64,000 nucleotides of DNA from positions 2,604,001-2,668,000 of the forward strand of contig CP036279.1 of assembly GCA_007748055.1 (NCBI GenBank), in the 5' to 3' direction. This stretch comes from Kolteria novifilia (GTDB lineage Bacteria; Planctomycetota; Planctomycetia; Kolteriales; Kolteriaceae). This document shows, in pieces, positions 25,340 through 33,266 of the stretch; the first letter of the stretch is position 1, and each line of letters begins with the position of its first letter. The notes below the pieces were generated by a model. That model had not been told where the DNA came from. It did not search any database and saw nothing but the letters and a program-made list of their open reading frames with translations. Position numbers and translations under genes: made by a program.

Positions 25340-26044
25340 ATGGGTAGGCGAAGCGTCCGTGGGACCATCATCTTGAGCGACTTACATTTCACCACCGACC
25401 GACTCGTGATCCAGGATGTCGATGCGATCGTTCATCCTTGGTCGCGAAATCTGCTTCCCTCCTGGCTGACCTTTCGAAAGGGGATCGCGAAAGAGATCGC
25501 TTCATGCGGCGGGGATCAGCCGTTTCGCGAACTTGCTTGCGCCGGGAGCCTTGAGGAGGGAGAGGCCTTCGTCACCTCCGCGGGGCGCCTGCCAATGCGC
25601 GGAATCGTTCATGTCGCGGTGCTCGGGATCTTTGGGAGCCTGCTCGAGGATGCCATCGGCGAGGCGACCCAGAACGCCATCAAGGCGGCGGAGGAACATG
25701 GGTTCATGTCGCTGGCGTTCCCTTGTTTCGGAGAAGCCGGCGGCGAGGCGGCCAAGAAGCGTTCGGTCGAGGTGATGTTGACCGCGATCAAGGAGCTTCA
25801 GCCGATCATCGCGATCACGATCGTCGGCTACGAGTTGAAGAGGAGTTCGGGCGAGTCCGCCAAGCCGAAGAACTCGAAGCGAACGTCGGCCATCTCCGAG
25901 GAGATTCGCCGAGCCTCTTCCGGCGAACGGCGACCCACCTCCTCGGAACGTCGCCGTCCCAAGAGGACCGACCAGTCCCCTTCGTCGGACGAGTTCCCGA
26001 TCGACGAGTACGTTCCGCGCAAGAAGGGACGCTACGAGCCCTGA
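25340..26044 (+). CDS. Macro-domain protein with charged tail
   Basis: 234 residues. Residues about 20-165 match the ADP-ribose-binding macro domain: VDAIVHPWSRNLL (in place of the usual VDAIVNAAN), GEAFVTSAGRLPMRGIVHVA, ATQNAIKAAEEHGFMSLAFP and FGEAGGEAAKK. The Asn-to-Trp/Ser change in the first motif may alter catalysis. Residues 170-234 are a Lys/Arg/Ser-rich disordered tail ending PRKKGRYEP, possibly for nucleic-acid binding. It could hydrolyse or read ADP-ribose adducts. ATG at 25340; only a weak CGAGAG site. Confidence 0.78.
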   Translation: MGRRSVRGTIILSDLHFTTDRLVIQDVDAIVHPWSRNLLPSWLTFRKGIAKEIASCGGDQPFRELACAGSLEEGEAFVTSAGRLPMRGIVHVAVLGIFGSLLEDAIGEATQNAIKAAEEHGFMSLAFPCFGEAGGEAAKKRSVEVMLTAIKELQPIIAITIVGYELKRSSGESAKPKNSKRTSAISEEIRRASSGERRPTSSERRRPKRTDQSPSSDEFPIDEYVPRKKGRYEP

Positions 26045-26178
26045 CTCCAACGGGATCTTGTTCACCCGTCTCGCTTCGCTCGTCGACCTCTCCGAGGCCA
26101 AGCCTGCCAGGGTCGCTTGGCGCTCCCTGACTTGGAGAGGTGAGGAATTCTTGACACATGGAGCTTGTTGGACTGCCA

Positions 26179-26352
26179 GTGTCCTGATTGGTTAATTCAT
26201 TGACAAAAAGACTCTTGGGTGCCACGCCCACGCTGGCCGTGGGCATGCGGAACACGCTGGCCGTGGGCATGCGGAACACGCCTATGATTGGGCAATCTTC
26301 CGCACGATCTGAGGGCCGAGATTCAATGTAGCGAACGTGCCTATCAGGGGAC
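26179..26352. repeat. Family 2 inverted-repeat element (about 174 bp)
   Basis: Begins GTGTCCTGATTGGTTAATTC and ends near CCTATCAGGGGAC (last bases diverged). It is the inverted counterpart of 15604-15752, but contains a tandem duplication of CTGGCCGTGGGCATGCGG. Its right end supplies the TGA stop of the minus-strand gene ending at 26344. Confidence 0.75.
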
Positions 26353-26736
26353 GAGGAACGCGAGTAGTGACCCAGCCGAGAAAGTGACTCCCAACGCGAG
26401 TCCGGCCCAGTGGCTCCAGGGACGCATCGCCACGGGGATTCCCTGTCGTCGGCAACGGCTGTCGTCGGTGAGTTGGCGGTACCCCACGGCCGCCGCGAAG
26501 CAGAACGTCGCTGTCGCCCAGAGTCCCGCGACCAAAGCCACTTCCCAAAAGTCGAGTCTTCCCAGCACCACCAACAGCAGCATCATCGCGATTGGCCAGT
26601 TGGCCAGCGCAACCGCCTCTCCCGCGTGGAAGCTCGCGCGTCCTCGTTGCTTGACCAAACCGTAGGCGATCAATGGGACGAGCAAGCTCACGATCCACAG
26701 GTTGACGTAGATCGGTACGACCAGGGTGTGCAGCAC
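26344..26736 (-). CDS. Small membrane protein, possibly DUF4870-like
   Basis: 130 residues with four hydrophobic segments: VPIYVNLWIVSLLVPLIAYG, ALANWPIAMMLLLVVLG, EVALVAGLWATATFCFAAAV and WAGLALGVTFSAGSLLAFL. The first part, with SFHAGEAVALANWPI, recalls DUF4870-type proteins, but the likeness is weak. The GTG at 26736 follows GAGGAG at 9 bases. The stop codon lies inside the terminus of the family 2 element, so the native C-terminus may have been cut or replaced. It is divergent from pgl. Confidence 0.65.
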   Translation of the reverse strand: MLHTLVVPIYVNLWIVSLLVPLIAYGLVKQRGRASFHAGEAVALANWPIAMMLLLVVLGRLDFWEVALVAGLWATATFCFAAAVGYRQLTDDSRCRRQGIPVAMRPWSHWAGLALGVTFSAGSLLAFLVP

Positions 26737-26844
26737 CGACGACTCTCCTCGTTGACAAGGGGCGTTGGTCCCCCATTTATGGTAGAGGGCCACGTCGAGG
26801 CCGAGGTGGTCCATGCCGAGAACAGGATGAGGAGCGATCGACCG

Positions 26845-27603
26845 ATGAGCGAACAGCGAGCCCGAATCGAGACCTTCCGCGACGGGGAAGCCGTCGCGCG
26901 AGCCGCCGCCGAGGAATTCATTCGACTGGCGGCCCGAGCGATTGCGGAGCGGGGGTTCTTTGCGGTGGCGCTGTCGGGGGGATCGACGCCGAAGCGTCTC
27001 TATCAGATCCTCGCCGAGCCGGAGAATCGCGCGCGGGTCGCGTGGGACAAGGTTCATCTCTTCTGGGGCGATGAACGTCCGGTGCCGCCCGACCACGAAG
27101 AGTCCAACTACCACATGACCAACGAGGCGCTGCTGTCGACGTTGTCGCTCGCCGCCGATCACGTCCACCGCATGCCCGCCGCTCGCGCCGATCACGACGC
27201 GGCGGCGCGCGAGCACCAGGAGGAGATCGCGAACCTCTTCGGCGTCGCGGTCGACGGTCCGCCCCCCTCGTTCGATCTTGTCTTTCTCGGCATGGGGCCG
27301 GATGGGCACACAGCGTCGCTCTTTCCCGAGACCGCCGCGCTGGCGGAAACGGAGCGGTGGGTCGTGCCCAATTTCGTTCCCAAGTTCGACGCGACCCGGA
27401 TGACGATGACGGCTCCGTTGATCAATGCCGCCAAGGAGGTCCTCTTCCTGGTCGTCGGCGAGAGCAAAACCGATCGGTTGGTCGAGGTTCTTGAAGGACC
27501 CTCCGATCCCGACCGGCTTCCCTCGCAGCGAATCAAGCCGACAAACGGGGAGCTCGTTTTCTATACCGACGAAGCGGCGGTCGCGAAACTGTCGACCAAG
27601 TGA
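26845..27603 (+). CDS. pgl: 6-phosphogluconolactonase
   Basis: Hydrolyses 6-phosphogluconolactone, the second step of the oxidative pentose phosphate pathway. 252 residues, typical of the DevB/SOL type. Blocks: FFAVALSGGSTPKRLYQIL, VHLFWGDERPVPPDHEESNY, FDLVFLGMGPDGHTASLFP and KEVLFLVVGESK, all in the expected order. The ATG at 26845 is preceded by GATGAGGAGCGA. The next gene (glucosidase) follows after 113 bases in the same direction, consistent with sugar catabolism, but glucose-6-phosphate dehydrogenase is not adjacent. Confidence 0.93.
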   Translation: MSEQRARIETFRDGEAVARAAAEEFIRLAARAIAERGFFAVALSGGSTPKRLYQILAEPENRARVAWDKVHLFWGDERPVPPDHEESNYHMTNEALLSTLSLAADHVHRMPAARADHDAAAREHQEEIANLFGVAVDGPPPSFDLVFLGMGPDGHTASLFPETAALAETERWVVPNFVPKFDATRMTMTAPLINAAKEVLFLVVGESKTDRLVEVLEGPSDPDRLPSQRIKPTNGELVFYTDEAAVAKLSTK

Positions 27604-27716
27604 CGCCGGGCGCGCCGTGGGAATTTGCTTTCATCGCGCTGTCCGCATCGTGACAATGCCACGATGCGCCCGAGGGCGATATCAGTTGTTTTGCTAGAGG
27701 CGAGGGAGGAGCGAGG

Positions 27717-30377
27717 TTGACCTGGCCGAATACCGCGGAGCATCGGCGGCTCATTGATTCCGAGGGCCGCAAGGCCGACTGGAAGGACTGGGGCCCCTAT
27801 GTCTCCGAACGAGCTTGGGGAACGGTTCGCGAGGACTACAGCGACGACGGGAACGCTTGGGACTACTTCCCCTTCTCGATGGCCGGGAAACGAGCCTATC
27901 GCTGGAACGAGGATGGCCTCGCCGGTGTTTGCAATCGGCTCCAGAATATCTGCATGTCGGTCGCGCTCTGGAACGAGAACGACCCGATCCTCAAGGAGCG
28001 GCTCTTCGGTCTCGCCAACGGACAGGGCAACCACGGCGAGGACGTCAAGGAGTACTACTTCTACCTCGACAACACGCCGACCCACTCCTACATGAAGATG
28101 CTCTACAAGTATCCTCAGTGCGAGTTCCCCTACGAGCAACTCATCGAGGAGAACGGCCGTCGCGGTCGGGAAGAACCGGAGTACGAGCTCTTTGACGCGC
28201 TCAATCACGTCTTCCGCGAGGACCGCTATTTCGACGTCTTCATCGAATACGCCAAGGCGGGCCAGCAGGACATCATCGGACGGGTCACTGTGATCAACCG
28301 CGGCCCGGAGGCGGCGCCGATTCACGTGCTTCCCCACGTCTGGTACCGCAACACGTGGTCGTGGGGCTACCGGCCCGAACGGGGCATCTTGCGTCATCTC
28401 GGTAAGGGAGTGATCGAGACCGAAGAACGTCACATGGGCAAGCGGTGGTTCTGGGCCGCGGATGAGAGCGGCGTCGCGCCGCCGTTCCTCTTCACCGAGA
28501 ACGACACCAATGTCGCGGCCGTCTTCGGCGGGGAGAACCCGAGTCCCTACGTGAAGGACGGCATTCAGGAAGCGGTCGTCGGCGGTCGGACCGAGTGCGT
28601 CAATCCCGAGCAGTTCGGTTCGAAGTGCGCGGGTCACTTTCACCGCGTCTTGGCGCCCGGGCAAGAGTTCGTCATCAATTTTCGACTCGCCGATACGAAC
28701 TGGGAGCATCCCTTCTCCCACGCCGATCGCATCGTCCGCGAGCGGGCCAATGAGGCCGACGAGTTTTACCGAGCGACTCACTCCTCGAACCTGAACGAAG
28801 ATGAGCGACTCGTCCAGCGCCAGGCCTTCGCCGGCCTGCTTTGGAGTAAGCAGTTCTACCACTACGGCGTTGAGCAGTGGATCGAGGGTGACCCCGCCAC
28901 GCCGCCACCGCCGCGGCACAGAAACAACATCAGAAACGGCGCCTGGAACCACCTCTACTGTCTCGATGTCCTCTCGATGCCGGACAAGTGGGAGTATCCC
29001 TGGTTCGCGGCGTGGGACGTCGCGTTCCACATGCTGCCGACGGCGCTCATCGACCCCGAATGGGCCAAGCGGCAGATCATTCTCTTTCTCCGAGAATGGT
29101 ACATGCACCCGAACGGACAGCTTCCGGCGTACGAGTGGGACTTCAACGACGCCAATCCTCCCGTCCACGCTTGGGCCGCTTGGCGGGTCTACAAGATCGC
29201 CAAGAAGGTGACGGGAAAGGCGGACGTCGAGTTCCTCGAAGAGGCGTTTCACAAGCTTCTCTTAAACTTCACCTGGTGGGTCAATCGCAAGGACGCCCAA
29301 GGGCAGAACATCTTTCAGGGCGGCTTCCTCGGGCTCGACAATATCGGCGTCTTCGATCGTTCGAAACCGCTGCCCGACGGTACCCAGATCGAGCAGGCCG
29401 ACGGCACCGCGTGGATGGGGATGTTCTGCTTGAACATGCTCGCGATCGCGCTCGAACTGGCGAGCCATCGCCGCTCGTACGAATCGGTCGCCACGAAGTT
29501 CTTCGAGCACTTCGTCTACATCGCCAACGCGATCAACAACACCTGTGGGCAAACGGGCCTTTGGAACGAGCAGGACGGTTTCTACTACGACCATATCCGC
29601 CGCGAGGGGGGGGAGGACGTTCCCCTGCGGGTCCGCTCGTTCGTGGGACTGATTCCGCTCTTCGCCGTCGAGACCCTCAAACCGGAAGTCATCGATCGCT
29701 TGCCGCATTTTCGTCGCCGGATGGAGTGGTTCATCAAGTACCGCCCCAATCTCGTCCAGCCGCTTCACTCGCTGACGGTCGAAGGGCGAAACGGAAGGCG
29801 GCTGCTCTCGATCGTTGACCGCCGGGCGCTGGTCCGAGTGCTCGAGCGAATGCTCGACCCGTCGCGGTTTCTCTCCGAGTTCGGGGTTCGCTCCCTGTCG
29901 CGCCAGCACATGCACGAACCGTTTTGCTTCTCCCTCGATGGGCAACAACTGTGCGTCTCGTACGAGCCGGCCGAGTCGAAGAGCGGGCTGTTCGGCGGTA
30001 ACTCGAACTGGCGGGGACCGATCTGGTTCCCCGTCAACTACTTGATGATCGAGTCGCTCCAGAAGTACCATCACTATTTCGGTGACTCGCTGAAGATCGA
30101 GATGCCGCGGTACTCGGACCGGGAAGCGACGCTCGGAGAGGTGGCCAGCGAACTCTCGAGTCGATTGACCAACATCTTCCTGCGCGATGCCGCGACGGGA
30201 CGACGGGCGGTCTTCGGCGAGAACGAGATCTTTCAGAACGATCCGCACTGGCGCGATCACATTCCCTTCTTCGAGTACTTCCATGGGGAGACCGGCGAAG
30301 GCTTGGGAGCTAGCCACCAAACGGGTTGGACGGCCCTCGTCGCCAAACTCCTTCAGCAACGGGCGGCGGAGTCCTGA
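27717..30377 (+). CDS. Large GH63-like glycoside hydrolase (MGH1-type)
   Basis: 886 residues. The N-terminal beta-rich domain (WKDWGPYVSERAWGTVREDY, residues about 22-300) is followed by an (alpha/alpha)6 barrel with WFAAWDVAFHMLPTALIDPE, YMHPNGQLPAYEWDFNDANP, GGFLGLDNIGVFDRS and NSNWRGPIWFPVNYLMIESL. These recall mannosyl-oligosaccharide glucosidase-like (GH63/GH37) enzymes; the acidic catalytic pair probably lies in the EWDFND and C-terminal barrel motifs. There is no signal peptide, so it is cytoplasmic, perhaps acting on a stored or compatible-solute glucoside. A TTG start at 27717 is chosen for GGGAGGAGCGAGG directly before it. Substrate unknown. Confidence 0.85.
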   Translation: MTWPNTAEHRRLIDSEGRKADWKDWGPYVSERAWGTVREDYSDDGNAWDYFPFSMAGKRAYRWNEDGLAGVCNRLQNICMSVALWNENDPILKERLFGLANGQGNHGEDVKEYYFYLDNTPTHSYMKMLYKYPQCEFPYEQLIEENGRRGREEPEYELFDALNHVFREDRYFDVFIEYAKAGQQDIIGRVTVINRGPEAAPIHVLPHVWYRNTWSWGYRPERGILRHLGKGVIETEERHMGKRWFWAADESGVAPPFLFTENDTNVAAVFGGENPSPYVKDGIQEAVVGGRTECVNPEQFGSKCAGHFHRVLAPGQEFVINFRLADTNWEHPFSHADRIVRERANEADEFYRATHSSNLNEDERLVQRQAFAGLLWSKQFYHYGVEQWIEGDPATPPPPRHRNNIRNGAWNHLYCLDVLSMPDKWEYPWFAAWDVAFHMLPTALIDPEWAKRQIILFLREWYMHPNGQLPAYEWDFNDANPPVHAWAAWRVYKIAKKVTGKADVEFLEEAFHKLLLNFTWWVNRKDAQGQNIFQGGFLGLDNIGVFDRSKPLPDGTQIEQADGTAWMGMFCLNMLAIALELASHRRSYESVATKFFEHFVYIANAINNTCGQTGLWNEQDGFYYDHIRREGGEDVPLRVRSFVGLIPLFAVETLKPEVIDRLPHFRRRMEWFIKYRPNLVQPLHSLTVEGRNGRRLLSIVDRRALVRVLERMLDPSRFLSEFGVRSLSRQHMHEPFCFSLDGQQLCVSYEPAESKSGLFGGNSNWRGPIWFPVNYLMIESLQKYHHYFGDSLKIEMPRYSDREATLGEVASELSSRLTNIFLRDAATGRRAVFGENEIFQNDPHWRDHIPFFEYFHGETGEGLGASHQTGWTALVAKLLQQRAAES

Positions 30378-30479
30378 CGCGAGTCGGATCGCGTCGCGGA
30401 GCGGAACGTCCTGGATTCTTCGGGTGGCGGTCCTCTCGGACGAGTTCGTCTCGGTGCTGACGTCACGATCGGAGGGGAG

Positions 30480-32981
30480 ATGGAGGACTCTCTGGAGGCA
30501 CTGAAGATACGCCTCGACAAGAGTCGTCTGATGAGCCTCGCGGAGCTTGAGGAGTTCCTCGAGGCGCTGCCGCCGTCGCGAATGCCGAGCGATGCCGAGG
30601 CGTTGGTCCAGCGACTGCTCGAACAGAGCCGTATCACTAACTATCAGCTGCGCCAACTGCTCGCCGGGCACACACGCGGGCTCGTTCTCGGCGACTACGT
30701 GATTCTCAATGAGATTGGCGTCGGCGGCATGGGAACGGTTTTCAAGGCTCGGCACCGCCGCATGGACCGAACCGTCGCCCTCAAGGTCCTCAAGCCGGAG
30801 GTGGCTCGTTCGCCCGACGCGGTGGAGCGATTCGGCCGGGAAGTGGTGGCCGCGGCGCGCTTGCGCCATCCCAACATCGTTCATGCCTACGACGCCAGCG
30901 AGGACGACGGCATCCCCTTTCTGGTGATGGAGTATGTCGACGGCAGCGATCTCGCCGATCGGGTCCTCCGCTTCGGACCGCTTCCCTGCGACATCGCGGT
31001 CGACTACGTGTTGCAGGCGACACGGGGGCTAGACTACGCCCACGCGCGACAGATCATCCATCGCGACATCAAGCCGGCGAACTTGCTCGTCAACTCCGAC
31101 GGCGTCGTCAAGATCCTCGACATGGGGCTCGCCCGCGTCGGCAATGGGGCTCCCGACGGTGAGGAACACGAGGGGCTGGTCGAACGCGGCCTCAGCGGAA
31201 TGACCCTCCATGGGCGGATGATCGGAACAATCGACTTCGTCGCCCCGGAACAGTTGGTCGATCCGGGGCGAGTCGATCGCGGCTCGGACCTCTACTCCGT
31301 TGGGGCGACGCTCTTCTACTTGTTGACGGGGAGGGTCGTCTTCGACCGGCGAACGACGCTCGAGAAGCTCGTCGCCAAGGCGCAGGAGGAGGCGCCGAGC
31401 CTGGTCAGTTGTCGACGTGACGTTCCCAAGCCGCTCGACGGCATCGTCAATCGCTTGCTTGAGCGTGATCCCGATCAACGATTCTCGAGTGCCGCCGACT
31501 TGGTGGCGGCGCTGACGTCGGTGGTCGATCCCGACGCGCCTCCCTACATTCCCAAGCCTCCGCCGGAGCCGATCACCAAGGACTACTCGCAAGAGTTGCA
31601 GGGACTCGCGACGGCGCGCAAGTTCGACTCGGCCGTCGATCATATCCTCGACACCGAACCCGATGCTCGCAAGCGGCGCTCGCCGCGTCGTGCCGCCGTT
31701 CGCAATGTCGGCATGCTTCGGCCCGTCGCGGTGGCCGACTTGCCCGTTGGGGGACGTCCCGAATACCCGCTGTTGCAGCGCTCCGGTCGACGTCTGCTGC
31801 CGGGGGGCGAGGTGATCACGCTACAGTTGTTGCAGTCGCTCCGCTCGCGCGAGATCGTCAACGCCTGGATGCACGAGAATGATCGTTCCACGCTCGTCGA
31901 CACCCAACCGCTCGAGACGCTCGGCGAGGTACGCATCAACACGAAGCTCAACATCCATACCAGCGCGAGCAAGAAACTCGACATCGACACCGGTCGCAAG
32001 CAGGGGCTCGAGATCGTCAACGCGGGCGTCCCCGTCAAGGCGACGCTTCTCGATCAGGACGGGGCCGACATCGACCAGGGCTTCGCGCGCGATGTCGTCG
32101 CCCGCTACACCGACGCGGTGACGATGCTCACCGAATTGATGGCGAGTCTGCTGGCGACGCGGCGCGACACCAAACTCGGCGATCATCACGTCAGCGCCAT
32201 CGCGGGGCAATTCCTGACGCAGCTTCGAACCGATATCGATGGCGTCTTGGGGTGCCTCCCGCGGGCCCGGGCCAATGACACGATCGAGCGGCACGCGGTT
32301 CGGCTCGCGGTGTTGGCGATGGCGCTCGGCATCGAGTTGGGCTACGATGAACGAAATGTCTTGCAGATCGGGTTGGCGGGGCTTCTCTGTGACATCGGCA
32401 TGCACTGCGTTCCCAGGAATCTTCGCGAAGCGAAGCGGCGGCTGGGAAACGAAGAGTTCGCGCTCGTCGCCCGACACACCATTCACACGGCCGATTGCCT
32501 GACGAAGTTGGCGGGACTTCCCAGCGCGACTCACCTCGCGGCCTATCAGGTCCACGAACGTCCCAACGGGGTCGGCTACCCGCGCGGGGTCAGCCTCGAG
32601 GGAATTCATCCTTTCGCGAGAATACTCGCGGTGGCGGACGTCTACCTCGCGCTGGTGGCACCGCGTCCCTATCGCCGTGCCTATGTCCCGCATAAGGCGA
32701 TTGGCTACATGTTGCGGATGACGAGTCACCAACTCTTTGATCCGCTGGTGATTCGCGCCATGCTCCACGTCTTGGGCGTCCCACCGCTGGGTTGCGATGT
32801 GATTCTCGACGACGCGCGGGCGGCGACGATCGTTCGTTCGGGCCGAGCTTCGTTCACCCGCCCCTTGGTCACCGTCTTTCAAAATGCCAATGGTCAGGTG
32901 CTCGACGAGTCGGAGTTGATCGATCTCGCCTCCGATGAAGGCCGATCCATCGCCATGGTGATCAACGACTCCCGCCCGTAG
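30480..32981 (+). CDS. Ser/Thr protein kinase fused to a degenerate HD-GYP domain
   Basis: 833 residues. A planctomycete-style N-terminal helical segment (1-60) precedes a full Hanks-type kinase: GVGGMGTVF loop, VALKVL Lys, HRDIKPANLL catalytic loop, DMGLA metal site (Met for Phe) and APEQ. After a linker (about 375-560), a helical region leads to an HD-GYP-like domain: ERHAVRL, LLCDIGMHCVP (canonical form LLHDIGKIGIP, so His is Cys and Lys is Met), RHTIHTADCL, VHERPNGVGYPRG and AVADVYLAL. The HD metal site is therefore altered and c-di-GMP hydrolysis doubtful; a binding or regulatory role is likelier. The ATG follows GGAGGGGAG. No membrane helix. Confidence 0.88.
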   Translation: MEDSLEALKIRLDKSRLMSLAELEEFLEALPPSRMPSDAEALVQRLLEQSRITNYQLRQLLAGHTRGLVLGDYVILNEIGVGGMGTVFKARHRRMDRTVALKVLKPEVARSPDAVERFGREVVAAARLRHPNIVHAYDASEDDGIPFLVMEYVDGSDLADRVLRFGPLPCDIAVDYVLQATRGLDYAHARQIIHRDIKPANLLVNSDGVVKILDMGLARVGNGAPDGEEHEGLVERGLSGMTLHGRMIGTIDFVAPEQLVDPGRVDRGSDLYSVGATLFYLLTGRVVFDRRTTLEKLVAKAQEEAPSLVSCRRDVPKPLDGIVNRLLERDPDQRFSSAADLVAALTSVVDPDAPPYIPKPPPEPITKDYSQELQGLATARKFDSAVDHILDTEPDARKRRSPRRAAVRNVGMLRPVAVADLPVGGRPEYPLLQRSGRRLLPGGEVITLQLLQSLRSREIVNAWMHENDRSTLVDTQPLETLGEVRINTKLNIHTSASKKLDIDTGRKQGLEIVNAGVPVKATLLDQDGADIDQGFARDVVARYTDAVTMLTELMASLLATRRDTKLGDHHVSAIAGQFLTQLRTDIDGVLGCLPRARANDTIERHAVRLAVLAMALGIELGYDERNVLQIGLAGLLCDIGMHCVPRNLREAKRRLGNEEFALVARHTIHTADCLTKLAGLPSATHLAAYQVHERPNGVGYPRGVSLEGIHPFARILAVADVYLALVAPRPYRRAYVPHKAIGYMLRMTSHQLFDPLVIRAMLHVLGVPPLGCDVILDDARAATIVRSGRASFTRPLVTVFQNANGQVLDESELIDLASDEGRSIAMVINDSRP

Positions 32982-33266
32982 AGGCCTGGATCGGTGGCTT
33001 CATGGCCCAGAGTCTGAGAAGGGCCGATGCCCGCGTTCGCGTGGAAATGCCGTAAGGCTTCGCGCGCGTGGGCATCCGGATAAGACCTGGCAGGGCCGAG
33101 TCACCACGTCCAGTTCGCGCACGACTTCCCGTCCCTCGATCGGCGGCGATCGGTCTTCCGACACCATCGCAACGAGATGCAACCGGTGACCCGCGCGATC
33201 AACGTGAAGAATTGGTGAAGCCGGAGCGGATGGGAGGGATCTCTACGTATAAAGGAGGATTCCTGG

